Below, in pieces: positions 7,320-16,136 of a stretch of DNA of 64,000 bases. The DNA lies in contig CAMVNR010000001.1 of assembly GCA_947168905.1 (NCBI GenBank), positions 1 through 64,000 on the forward strand. The letters are read 5' to 3'. The stretch is from an uncultured Lachnospiraceae bacterium. GTDB taxonomy: Bacteria > Bacillota > Clostridia > Lachnospirales > Lachnospiraceae. Both the position numbers and the translations under genes were made by a program. Each line of letters starts with the position of its first letter. Positions within the stretch are counted from its first letter, which is position 1. The notes under the pieces are model-generated. The model ran no database searches. It saw only the letters and a program-made list of their open reading frames with translations, and was not told the origin of the DNA.

Positions 7320-10217
7320 CTATACTCTTAATGTCAGGAATTGAAGCATGGCCTGCTGCACCTCCGGATCCTGCCCATAGATGCCCTGATTATTCAGGAG
7401 GCAAAGGCTCTTAACGCCTGCACGCGTCAGGGCTTCGAACATGCGAAGGCTCTGTCCCATCGGCACCTGGATGCCGCAGTCAAACATTCCGTGAACGAAG
7501 CAGCAGGGAGCGGAGTCTTTCGTAACATGCGAGACGGAGGAAGCATCCCTGGCAAGTTCAAGGAAGGATTTCCAGGGTTCACGGTCATCGTAAAGGTGCG
7601 TCTTCAGCTCGCCCATTCCTTTTCCAACGCCGGAATAGCCGATCATGCTCGCAAGCGGTGCGAAGGGCCCGTCTCCGTTTGCAACCTTGTCCGGCTGATG
7701 CGGCCACTGCGCCGCCGAGTCCTCGCCGAAGGTCAGAAGGTCCGTCGGCGGGAAGAGCACCACCGCCGCTTTGACGGAGGAATTCACCTGCGTGTTCCCT
7801 CCGATGTCGCCTTCATCAGCCGGATTTCCGTTGGTCGCGGCAATCATGCCGGAAAGATGTCCGCCCATCGATCCGCCGATCACTCCGAACCTCTCCGGAT
7901 CCAGCGAAAGCTCAGAAGCATGCGCCTTCAGATAACGGATGCAGGCCTTCGCGTCGACAGCGCTCGAAGGCCAGATATTCGGCGGCATCAGGCGGTAGTC
8001 AATAGAGGCAAGCGCATAGCCGCACCGAAGAAGCTCCGGTGAAATCGTCTCAAACTGGTGGTTATTTCCGCCGAAGCCGTGGATATGCACGATGCATGGA
8101 TAGCCCGCATCCGGCTTCTTCGTTTCCGGAAGCACCAGGTCAAGATAAAGGTCGAGCGTCGACTGAAGCTCGGGGTTCATTGCAGACGGTGCGCCTTTTG
8201 CCACCGGTACCGTCGCCACATAAATATTCCTGAAGGTCGCAGGAATGGAAGACGCGAAGAGATTTTTCATCAGCTTCTCGCCGCTTCTTATAAACTGTGT
8301 ATCCGCACCCGGAAATTCGAAGCGTTCGGGAAGCGGCGCGGAGGCAGAGAAGCTGAAATTCTTTCCGGAGCCGCCTTCCTTATTGGCTTCAATTGTAAGC
8401 AGCGCTTCCTGATTCTCATATTTCCTGAATGCGGTAAAGCTTTCCGTCACAAAACGCGTTCCGTCCGCATAGGGGTAAACCTGCAGACAGGGGAAGCTTT
8501 GCCAGCCGTTTTCATCTTTCACATAGACTGCCTTCTTGAATGTGCAGACCGTGCGGTTTCCGTCCGTAAACTCGCAGACGTTCGGACGGATCACAGGAAG
8601 CCTTAAAAGGGAAGGCGTCTCTTTGCCGAAGTGGAAGGTCACCTTCACATCCTCCGGCATGCCTTCCGGCTGGTTGAAGCCGTTTCCGCCGCAGTAAAGA
8701 GACAGCACGAGCCGTGAGCCGCGCTTCACAATCCGCGACAGAGCTTCCAGATGGAAGGCAAGCATCGTCGGCTTGTCCGGGGAAAGGGTTACGTCGTCAC
8801 GCACAAGCGAGCTGTGATACGGAATGCCGATCGGGTCGAGGATCGGGTGGCGGCTGATCTTCTGAGATCTGCCGCGGATCATTCCGTCGGTCAGGAAATG
8901 ACAGACGCCGTCCGGGGTTTCCTCCTGCAAAGCCGCCATGAAGATGCCGTCCTTCCATGTGGACGTTACATAGACCTCCGTCACCGGAAAACCAGTCAGT
9001 TCGAGGTCCTTTTCAAGCGGCTCCGACCGGAACAGGACGCACTTTTCGTTTTCTGCCGAAAGGTCCTTCTCGACCCGGCGGTCAAGCCGCCCCATTCCGT
9101 CAAAGATCCGGATGTCGTTTCTGACAGTGTAAGTGATTTCTCCGCTCTCTGCCGCATTCTCAAAGCTGATCCCGCCCGCCGGGGTAAGCACAAGCTCGGG
9201 GTTTGTCTGATCGTCCAGCGGAAAATCCGCCGCATAGTGCCAGGGGTGTTCGTCTCCGATCGTATAGTATTTGACCGGCGGCTCGTCCATAATATCGTTC
9301 GCGATCCCCTTCAGATAATGATCAAAGAACTTCAGGTGCTCGCTCTTCCAGTCGTGCACGCCTTCCGGGAAATCCGACTCCGGACGGTATACCTCCACGT
9401 GCCGCCAGGGGCCGAGGATCAGCTTCCCGCCGAACGCGCGGTACTCAAAGACCTTGTTCGTACAGCCCGGCTCATAAAATGCGCCGTAGGCATAGGAGGC
9501 AGTATGTCCGAAGCGAAGCGTATCCATTTTCTCCCAGAGCGGGATCTCCATGTTCGGCGCGTATCCGATCCTCGGATTCACATCGTCCCGATGCATGTTC
9601 GGCAGGTACTGTTCAAGGAAGTTCATATTGTGATGATGCCCGAGGAGCGCTTCCGCGGCTTCAGTTCCTTCCGGATCATCATCGACCGGAATCCCGATCT
9701 TCTCCTCCGGGTGCGGCATATTCATCGCCGGAATGATCGAGACACCATTCGGATAATTCTGATAATAGAAATCCGCGCTGCAGTCGCAGGGCAGGATGCA
9801 CTTCAGGCTCTTCGGCTGATTCATTGCCGCGAAATGCTGCGAGGCGCCGACATTGGAGCCGCCGTACATCCCGGCATTTCCATTGCACCAGTCCTCTGCC
9901 GCAACGGCGTCAATGACAGCTGCCATGTCCCGTCCGTCAATCGGCGACCAGAAGCCTTCATTTGTACCGTAGGAGGCACCCACTCCGCGCGGCTCCAGCC
10001 GGCAGACGGCGTAACCGTGGGACACAAAAAAGCGGTATTCCTCCAGTTGTTTCTCAAAATGCTCTTTCGCCCTCGGATCCTCGTCATGAGAAACCCTGCG
10101 CGGATTTCTCATGACCTGAAAAATCACCGGAACCTTCTGTTCAGTTTCCGGAAGATACAGGTCAACAGCAAGCTTTGTCCCGTCACAGCCCGGGTAATAT
10201 CTGGAACTTCTTTTCAT
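7320..10217 (-). CDS. CocE/NonD-type hydrolase fused to an Aes/BD-FAE-like alpha/beta hydrolase
   Basis: A 965-residue two-enzyme fusion with no signal peptide. Residues 1-560 are a CocE/X-Pro-dipeptidase-like acyl hydrolase: oxyanion-type LEPRGVGASYG, nucleophile elbow GGSNVG (Ser121), LILGPWRH with the catalytic His, then the beta-jelly-roll C-domain (LVLSLYCGGNGFNQP). The residue usually Asp in a GWYD-type motif appears as Glu (GAFYEP), which is tentative. Residues 680-965 are a second alpha/beta hydrolase like acetyl-esterase/feruloyl-esterase BD-FAE: HIHGFGGN, ASIDYRLMP, GGSMGG (Ser783) and HGMFD (Asp913). At the place where His normally ends the triad the sequence is NNQGIYG (Gln944), so this half may be inactive or use another base. 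The gene starts 38 bases after the frameshifted SGNH gene and ends the OYE-Nif3-SGNH operon. Confidence 0.85.
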   Translation of the reverse strand: MKRSSRYYPGCDGTKLAVDLYLPETEQKVPVIFQVMRNPRRVSHDEDPRAKEHFEKQLEEYRFFVSHGYAVCRLEPRGVGASYGTNEGFWSPIDGRDMAAVIDAVAAEDWCNGNAGMYGGSNVGASQHFAAMNQPKSLKCILPCDCSADFYYQNYPNGVSIIPAMNMPHPEEKIGIPVDDDPEGTEAAEALLGHHHNMNFLEQYLPNMHRDDVNPRIGYAPNMEIPLWEKMDTLRFGHTASYAYGAFYEPGCTNKVFEYRAFGGKLILGPWRHVEVYRPESDFPEGVHDWKSEHLKFFDHYLKGIANDIMDEPPVKYYTIGDEHPWHYAADFPLDDQTNPELVLTPAGGISFENAAESGEITYTVRNDIRIFDGMGRLDRRVEKDLSAENEKCVLFRSEPLEKDLELTGFPVTEVYVTSTWKDGIFMAALQEETPDGVCHFLTDGMIRGRSQKISRHPILDPIGIPYHSSLVRDDVTLSPDKPTMLAFHLEALSRIVKRGSRLVLSLYCGGNGFNQPEGMPEDVKVTFHFGKETPSLLRLPVIRPNVCEFTDGNRTVCTFKKAVYVKDENGWQSFPCLQVYPYADGTRFVTESFTAFRKYENQEALLTIEANKEGGSGKNFSFSASAPLPERFEFPGADTQFIRSGEKLMKNLFASSIPATFRNIYVATVPVAKGAPSAMNPELQSTLDLYLDLVLPETKKPDAGYPCIVHIHGFGGNNHQFETISPELLRCGYALASIDYRLMPPNIWPSSAVDAKACIRYLKAHASELSLDPERFGVIGGSMGGHLSGMIAATNGNPADEGDIGGNTQVNSSVKAAVVLFPPTDLLTFGEDSAAQWPHQPDKVANGDGPFAPLASMIGYSGVGKGMGELKTHLYDDREPWKSFLELARDASSVSHVTKDSAPCCFVHGMFDCGIQVPMGQSLRMFEALTRAGVKSLCLLNNQGIYGQDPEVQQAMLQFLTLRV

Positions 10218-10255
10218 ACTTCGCTTCCTTTTTTAAGTTTTCCTAACCTGTGATT

Positions 10256-11426
10256 CTATGCGAACCACTTCTCAAATATCGCCTGCGCCATCTTCTCGCC
10301 GCCGAAGTAGTTGGGATGCACTCCGTCCCCGAGATGCATGCCTTCCTGCATGAGATGCGGTCTGTCCGGATCGCGCATCAGCACGTCAAGGTCGATCCAG
10401 TCGTCCGCATCCGTCCCCCGGCGGATCATTTCATTATAATCCCATCGGATCGCCTCCGCCTGGTCCCGCCAGTCCATACCGACGCCGCCAAACGGCGAGA
10501 CGGTCGAAACATAAACGCTCTTTTCCCTGACGGATCATTTCCTGAAGACCGGCGAAGACCTTTTCCGGAGTTTCAATCGGCTGCTCCCGAAAAACAATCG
10601 AGTGCGAGCTGTCGTTGACGCCCTCCAGGATGAAAAGAATGTCCGGCGTGAAATCCTGGTAAAGATCCGAAAGCATCCGGTCCTTTCCGGCGCGCCCGAA
10701 CTGATGGCCTTCTCCGGGGAAAAGAGTTGCGGCAGGGAAATCGCGGTTCACCCGGTTTCCGGCAATTCCGCCGTTTGCGACCGTAATCTTCCCGGGGTAC
10801 GCCCGGTACAGCCGTTCCGACAGTGAATCCGCATACGTACCCATTGCAGTTACGGAATCGCCCATGAGACCGAGGACCTGAACGTCTTCGTCCGTGCTCA
10901 CCAGAATCTCGGACAGGCAGACCGTATAGTCCATGCCGTACGGGTCGCCTGCGAGCATCGGCGCGAGTTCCTTCTGATTCGCCGGGAAGGTCCAGTCGTT
11001 TTCGCGGTAATCTTCCTTTTTCTGTGAAGCGTACCAGGTTCTTCTCGCGTAGGAGGTCGAGACCGACCAGAAGCTCGTCTTCTCCCGGAAATACATCTTG
11101 ACAATAAAATCATCCTCCGCGTTCACATCCACATCTGCGGGATCGGAAAAGGGAGCTTCCTTCGCAGGAAGAAGAAGCTCCTCCGAGCCGTTTAGAAGAA
11201 CCGCGAAGGGGCCGCGCTTCTTTCCCGTCACCCGGTTCCTGAGCCAGAAATCCGCATGCGCGACCCGGACCTCCTTCGGGTTGTAATAATTGTTCAGCTT
11301 AAAACGGACCTGATCTCCGGAAAGGTTGTTCCTGAAAACCGCCGTCTGAGAAATATTCTCAAAAGTCACAACCTCATGATTATAATCCACCGCCACATAG
11401 CTGAATGCGGGTGCCCATTTTTTCAT
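10256..11426 (-). pseudogene. SGNH/GDSL esterase with a frameshift near 10515-10535
   Basis: Two frames together make one SGNH hydrolase of about 390 residues. The first (start 11426, GAGGGGAAG ribosome site) carries an N-terminal beta-rich domain of about 180 residues, block I GDSVTAMGTYADS, block II GGIAGNRVN and block III ILEGVND, then loses the frame and ends at 10434 with unrelated sequence. The second frame resumes as SVYVSTVSPFGGVG and carries on to 10256 with block V DGVHPNYFGG, which holds the catalytic Asp and His. Joining needs one extra base skipped, or two missing bases, around the GGGAAAAGAG tract. The intact motifs on both sides suggest a recent mutation or a sequencing error. 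If real, the product lacks its Asp-His and is dead. It sits in an operon with the Nif3-like gene (18 bases upstream) and the CocE fusion. Confidence 0.85.
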
Positions 11427-11444
11427 ACACTCTTCCCCTCTCTC

Positions 11445-12323
11445 TTACAGCTGGTAATTCCACATGTCCTCTGTCGGAACATAAGTCACGGGAAGCTCCG
11501 GTCCGACGAGCTGCTGCACCCATTCCTTCGCGTAGCGCATGCCCATTTCTTCCCAGTTGAAATGTCCGAGCGCGACAACCGCCTTGTTCTGCCCGAGCTC
11601 GACCGCATCGCGCACATAGGAAAGCACCGTCCAGTCGATGGTCTCGCCGGGAAGAATCACGTCGACGCCCTGCTCCTCGAAGTAGCGGATGATCTCCACG
11701 GAATATTCCTTCGGAAGTCCTGCGTGGTTCTTTTCGCTCTTCGGGCCCTGCATCGGGTACAGATGGCCGACGATTGCAAGCTTTCTGACCGGCATATCAG
11801 AAGAAGGGCCGATAAATTTCACACCGTTCATGCCGATCGTCTCCTGAAGCTGTTTCATGAGCTTCCGAAGGGTTGTTTCCTTTTCTTGCGGAAGACTCAC
11901 AATGAAATGCGCGAACATGCCCATCGAGGTATCCACCTCCGCGTACTCTTCCCAGCCAAGGTTTTTCAGCACACCCGTGAAGATGCCGTCCGGCTGATGC
12001 GCATGCAGATGATCGTGGTCGCGCCAGACCGCAATGCCGTGCTCCTGCATGATCCGGGCTTTCTCTTCGTAGACTTCATTCCTGAAATCCTCATTCCAGC
12101 CCGGACGGTCATTCGAGGTATAGTTCGTGGGCTCGTGTACAATAATCAGATTCGCGCCGAGCTCAGCCGCTTTCTTCACGACGTTGACCGTCGCATCCAT
12201 CGCGGTTACAATGCCGGTGCACTCATCCCCGGGATTGCCGCATTTGAATTCGTCACAGCCCGCATAGCGCATGAATTTCGGATGGTATGCGAGCACTTTA
12301 TTGATTACTTCCTGAATGGTCAT
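11445..12323 (-). CDS. Nif3-like dinuclear-metal protein (DUF34 family)
   Basis: A 293-residue Nif3/YbgI-type protein. Members form toroidal hexamers with two metal ions per subunit; their biochemical role is poorly defined. Metal-ligand-type motifs are visible: LIIVHEPTNY near residue 65 and ALGHFNWEEMG near the C-terminus, with WRDHDHLHAH as an unusually His-rich stretch around residue 105. The start at 12323 (MTIQEV) follows GGAGG by 8 bases. The usual housekeeping Nif3 motifs are only loosely kept, and the gene sits between an esterase and an ene-reductase, so this is probably a specialised paralogue acting in the same catabolic operon (inference). Confidence 0.75.
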   Translation of the reverse strand: MTIQEVINKVLAYHPKFMRYAGCDEFKCGNPGDECTGIVTAMDATVNVVKKAAELGANLIIVHEPTNYTSNDRPGWNEDFRNEVYEEKARIMQEHGIAVWRDHDHLHAHQPDGIFTGVLKNLGWEEYAEVDTSMGMFAHFIVSLPQEKETTLRKLMKQLQETIGMNGVKFIGPSSDMPVRKLAIVGHLYPMQGPKSEKNHAGLPKEYSVEIIRYFEEQGVDVILPGETIDWTVLSYVRDAVELGQNKAVVALGHFNWEEMGMRYAKEWVQQLVGPELPVTYVPTEDMWNYQL

Positions 12324-12450
12324 CTGGTCTTCCTCCATGATTCAATTAGTTTTTCAGCTTCTTTTTTGAATATCTGTTACGAATATTTTATTGTCGGAAG
12401 GCGTCCCGGTCTATCAAATATGTATTTGGATTTTACGCTTTTAGTTTTAG

Positions 12451-14493
12451 TCACTGGCAGCACAGATCCCACGCCTCGCGGATCACCGTCATCAGATTGC
12501 CGACTTCATTCGCATCCCCGAGAAGATGCAGCTTTTCTTCAGGAAAGCCGTAATTCAGGAGTCTTTCATAGAGACTGCGGTCCGAAACATATCCGACCGA
12601 CAGAATCACGTTATCCGCCGGGATCTGTTCTTCTTCGCCGTCTTCATGCCGAACACGGACAGCGAGGCCGCCGGATGGGCTCTCGGAGACACCCAGAAGC
12701 GATGTGCCGGTCATAACAGGAATCCTGTAATAGCGAATAATCTCACGCAGCATGTTGGAGTTTGCGGCACACAGCCCCGGAACCTTCAGGATATCCGACT
12801 GCATTTCGACGATGACCGGTTTCTTTTTGTGAAGGACGAGATCATAAGCAATTTCAACCCCCGTAAGACCGCCGCCGATCACCGCAGTCCGCTCTCCTGT
12901 TTTTCCCGGATTCTCCAGATAATCGACAGCCTCCATGACACGCGCGTCTTCAAGTCCCGGGAGCCTTAGCCTGCGCGGTTTCGCACCGGTCGCCAGAATC
13001 ACTTCATCATATTCCGCGAGATCCTCTTCACGAGCTTCCGTATTCAGGCGGACATCGACGGCAAGTTTCTCCATCTGGTACCGGTACCAGGAAAGGAGCA
13101 TCTTGTCCTTTTCCTTAAAATCCGGTGCCGCCGCAGCGATAAACACGCCGCCAAGTTCGCCGCCTTTTTCAAACAGGGTCACGGAATGTCCGCGAAGCGT
13201 AAGGAGACGCGCAGCCTCCATTCCGCCGATTCCGCCGCCGACGACAGCGATCTTCTTCGGAGTTTCCGTCTTGGTCAGGTTCCACTTTGTCTCCTCCATT
13301 GCCTCCGGATTCACGGCACAGTGAGACATCTGGAAGCCGTAACGCCCGGGAGGATTGTCAAGGCTCACGCCGAAGCAGCCGTTATGGCAGGCGATACAGG
13401 GCCGGATATCCTGCTCGCTGCCGAAGCGTGCCTTATTCAGCCATTCAGGATCCGCCAGGAACTGCCGCGCAACGCCGATTCCGTCGATTTCCCCGGCTGC
13501 GATCGCCTGATCCGCAAACGCAGGGTCCTCCATCCTTCCCGCGCAGAATACCGGAATATTTACAAATTTCTTGAGATAGGAAACCTCCGGGAAATTGCAG
13601 TGGAGCGGCATATAGACCGGCGGATGCGCCCACCACCAGGAGTCATAGGATCCATTGTCCGCGTCCAGCGCGTCGGCACCGGCCTCCTGCAGAATCCGTG
13701 CCGCCGAAGGGCTCTCTTCGAGGCTCCGTCCGAATTCCTGATAATCTTCTCCCGGAAGTGCGCCTTCATTAAACCCACGCATCTTGGAGGAAACGCTGTA
13801 GCGGATCATTACCGGAAAGTCCTTCCCGCAGGTTTTTTTGATTTCCTGAATAATCTCCGTCACAAAGCGGAAGCGGTTCTCAAGCGATCCGCCGTATTCG
13901 TCGGTCCGGTGATTGGTATTTTCGATCGAAAACTGGTCGAGAAGATAGCCTTCGTGAATCGCGTGGATCTCCACGCCGTCAATTCCTGCCTGTTTACAGA
14001 GAAGCGCCGATTTTCCAAATGCATCGACAATATCATGGATCTCCTCGCGTGTGAGGCCGCGATGCTTCATTTCCGGAACCCAGACGTTCGGGATTCCGTC
14101 AGAGGGGGCCACGAGAAGCTCATGTTTCATTTCTTCGGACATTTCTCTTCCGATTCCCATGAGCTGCGCACGTCCAAAGCCGGCACCAAGCTGCATGAAA
14201 TAACGGGTTCCGCAGGCGTGAAGCTCGTCCATCAGAGCTTTTACAGGGCCGAGGAATGCTTCTTTTTTCTCGTAAAGATACCCGGCCCCCGTTTTCACGC
14301 CGGTCACGCCGGGGATAATCAGCGCGACACCTCCCCTGGCCCGCTTCAGATAATATTCCCGGATCTTCTCATTAAACTCCCCGTTGAAGCCGAAGAGCCC
14401 CGTGCCGCCCATCGCGGTCAGAATCACCCGGTTTTTCAGCTCGACTCCGCCGATTCTGACCGGCGTGAATAATGCTTCATATCTTTCTTTCAT
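12451..14493 (-). CDS. Old-yellow-enzyme/FAD fusion ene-reductase (2-enoate reductase family)
   Basis: A 680-residue enzyme of the 2,4-dienoyl-CoA/2-enoate reductase, trimethylamine-dehydrogenase-like family. Residues 1-370 form the FMN TIM barrel (LFTPVRIGGVELKNR start, DGVEIHAIHEGYLLDQF, GGSLENRFRF). The 4Fe-4S cysteines are in RPCIACHNGCFG plus SHCAVNPE. Residues 390-680 hold an FAD/NAD(P) module with two Rossmann glycine motifs (VVGGGIGGMEAA and VIGGGLTGVEIA). Such enzymes reduce activated C=C bonds. In a region full of esterases, cinnamate- or enoate-type acids released from esters are a plausible substrate (inference). The start at 14493 gives the family N-terminus, with AAAGGG about 11 bases upstream. 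It heads the operon OYE-Nif3-SGNH-CocE; a gap of about 130 bases after it has no clear terminator. Confidence 0.9.
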   Translation of the reverse strand: MKERYEALFTPVRIGGVELKNRVILTAMGGTGLFGFNGEFNEKIREYYLKRARGGVALIIPGVTGVKTGAGYLYEKKEAFLGPVKALMDELHACGTRYFMQLGAGFGRAQLMGIGREMSEEMKHELLVAPSDGIPNVWVPEMKHRGLTREEIHDIVDAFGKSALLCKQAGIDGVEIHAIHEGYLLDQFSIENTNHRTDEYGGSLENRFRFVTEIIQEIKKTCGKDFPVMIRYSVSSKMRGFNEGALPGEDYQEFGRSLEESPSAARILQEAGADALDADNGSYDSWWWAHPPVYMPLHCNFPEVSYLKKFVNIPVFCAGRMEDPAFADQAIAAGEIDGIGVARQFLADPEWLNKARFGSEQDIRPCIACHNGCFGVSLDNPPGRYGFQMSHCAVNPEAMEETKWNLTKTETPKKIAVVGGGIGGMEAARLLTLRGHSVTLFEKGGELGGVFIAAAAPDFKEKDKMLLSWYRYQMEKLAVDVRLNTEAREEDLAEYDEVILATGAKPRRLRLPGLEDARVMEAVDYLENPGKTGERTAVIGGGLTGVEIAYDLVLHKKKPVIVEMQSDILKVPGLCAANSNMLREIIRYYRIPVMTGTSLLGVSESPSGGLAVRVRHEDGEEEQIPADNVILSVGYVSDRSLYERLLNYGFPEEKLHLLGDANEVGNLMTVIREAWDLCCQ

Positions 14494-14581
14494 GATATAA
14501 AAATCCCTTTCTTGGTACAGTCCTGTATTTTTCATAAATCATACCACAGGCTTTGGCGTCATGTACAGCTTTTTTACAAAA

Positions 14582-14634
14582 AGAAGCGGCCAGAAGGGGC
14601 TCCGGCCGGAATGATTCCGCGGAAGCCCCTCCTG
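14582..14634 (-). terminator. Intrinsic terminator after the esterase gene at 14661
   Basis: On the minus strand AGGAGGGGCTTCCG pairs imperfectly with CGGAGCCCCTTCT, with a second GGAAT/ATTCC pairing inside the loop; TTCTTTTTG follows. It separates the upstream esterase transcript from the OYE operon. Confidence 0.6.
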
Positions 14635-14660
14635 ATTGTTTTATACAGTTGTTCCTCTTT

Positions 14661-15881
14661 TTACGCCTCGTAAATGCTCTCGAAGGTCTCGCGGTTCCTT
14701 CGGAAATGCGAGAAGAATTCGAAGGCCTGGTAGCTCATCTCGGGCGTCGGCCAGTGAGGCATATTCATCGTGCACATCAGTCTCGTACGGACAACGCCAT
14801 CCTCCGAGGGGAAGCTCGCGATATAATGGGTAAGTCCCTGGCGCTTCACAGTTTCGCCGCAGCCCGGCTCAATCGGAATACCCATGTGCAGCTCTTCTTC
14901 CGTGACGTCCGTGCGGCCCTTCATAGCCATCACATCCTCGAAGGCGACTTCTTTGCCGTGGTTGACGCGGATCCAGCTGTTCAGGCCCTCGACGATTGTC
15001 TCCGGTCCGCCGGATCCGAAGAAGCCCTTGTAATCATAGAAGGGGAAGCGGAAGCCGTCCAGGTTGCCATAGATGTTCATAACCGGCATATAGGTGCCGA
15101 GCTCGATTGCGCGCGGCTTGCCATCAAAGGGCTCCTGCGGTTCGGGACCGATCGCGTCCTCGCAGAAGCCGTTGTCCATCGGAGCGCCGCAGGGCGCAAC
15201 CGCCGCGAAGATGTCGGGGCGCTTGTTTCCGAGAAGGTTCGACATGAAGCCGCCGTAGGAGAAGCCGCAAGCGTAGACGCGCTCCGGATCGATTGGGTAG
15301 AGCTCGCAGGCCTTCTTCAGAATTTCTTCAATGACGCTGTCGATCTCGATCGACGGAACAATGACGATCCACTCGCGTTTCGCGGCTTCCTGCACCCAGC
15401 CCCAGCCGTCGATGATCGAGATCGGGTTGAAGCCGCCGTGGAGGACGAAGACGACCGGGTATTTGCGGTCCTTGTTTTCTTCCTTAAATGCGGAAACCGG
15501 GACGAAGGAGTTCCAGCGCTTCGCCAGGTTCTGCGGCGCATCGTAGGGCGTAGGATCATAGCAGTAGCCGGTATCCTTGCCGTACTCCGACCAGCTCATT
15601 ACGTCCTTCTCACCGTGGAATTCCTTGACCATTCCAAGCTTTGCCCAGTAGGCGATGACTTCGGGTGAATGGTCGTCGCGGCTGATCGTCACAGGCTCCA
15701 TCATCTTGCCGACGACGTCCACATAACCGCCGTCCTTTAAAGCCTGCAGATCGACTTTATCATTAAATGTGGTATAGAGATCACGGATTCGGTCGATACG
15801 GCCCATTCCGTCGGTCATGACAAACTGTCTGTCCAGGATAAGATCCCTCGGATCCGGTTTCGGCATTTCTCTTCTTGGCAT
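14661..15881 (-). CDS. PHB-depolymerase/LpqC-like esterase, cytosolic
   Basis: A 406-residue alpha/beta hydrolase with no signal peptide. After about 140 residues of N-terminal sequence comes the core: YPVVFVLHGG (oxyanion loop), then VYACGFSYGGFMSN with the nucleophile Ser in GFSYGG, and NMPHWPTPEMSYQAF near the C-terminus with the likely catalytic His. VMNIYGNLDGF probably supplies the acid. The pattern fits the PHB-depolymerase/feruloyl-esterase group, but the long N-terminus is unusual and the substrate is unknown. The ribosome site AAGGAGGAATCAAAG precedes the ATG. The 255-base gap upstream (15882-16136) has a weak TAAAAT/TTGAAT pair with a 20-base spacer and no ORF. Confidence 0.82.
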   Translation of the reverse strand: MPRREMPKPDPRDLILDRQFVMTDGMGRIDRIRDLYTTFNDKVDLQALKDGGYVDVVGKMMEPVTISRDDHSPEVIAYWAKLGMVKEFHGEKDVMSWSEYGKDTGYCYDPTPYDAPQNLAKRWNSFVPVSAFKEENKDRKYPVVFVLHGGFNPISIIDGWGWVQEAAKREWIVIVPSIEIDSVIEEILKKACELYPIDPERVYACGFSYGGFMSNLLGNKRPDIFAAVAPCGAPMDNGFCEDAIGPEPQEPFDGKPRAIELGTYMPVMNIYGNLDGFRFPFYDYKGFFGSGGPETIVEGLNSWIRVNHGKEVAFEDVMAMKGRTDVTEEELHMGIPIEPGCGETVKRQGLTHYIASFPSEDGVVRTRLMCTMNMPHWPTPEMSYQAFEFFSHFRRNRETFESIYEA

Positions 15882-16136
15882 CTTTGATTCCTCCTTCGAA
15901 AATTCCGCTTATGCGTATTTTACAGCACTGCATCTGTTTTTATGATCCTATTTTATCAAAGACAGGGTCGAAAAAATTCAAGTTATCCATCCACAAGTTA
16001 TAATTCTGTATGCTTCTTGGACGGACGCCGAATGCCGTTCAGTTGACTTTTTTGACAGATGTGAATATATCTGCCATGAACCCCAGACCGGCATGAACAT
16101 GGCATACGTAAGACACGGATTCACCAGTTTATTTCT

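Noticed and set aside
8751-10253. 500-codon open frame on the plus strand, opposite the CocE fusion
   Set aside because: Antisense shadow of a GC-rich gene: no ribosome site, arginine/histidine-rich composition and no recognisable domain. The opposite strand has clear catalytic motifs.
10434-10540. Programmed ribosomal frameshift in the SGNH gene
   Set aside because: Joining the frames needs +1 (or -2), and no strong slippery heptamer, pausing site or downstream pseudoknot is apparent; an indel is simpler.
11256-12716. Long plus-strand frame opposite SGNH, Nif3 and OYE genes
   Set aside because: It crosses three real minus-strand genes and shows shadow composition without motifs.
13186-15668. 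Plus-strand frames of 428 and 371 codons opposite the OYE and esterase genes
   Set aside because: Same antisense codon effect; no start signal or domain.
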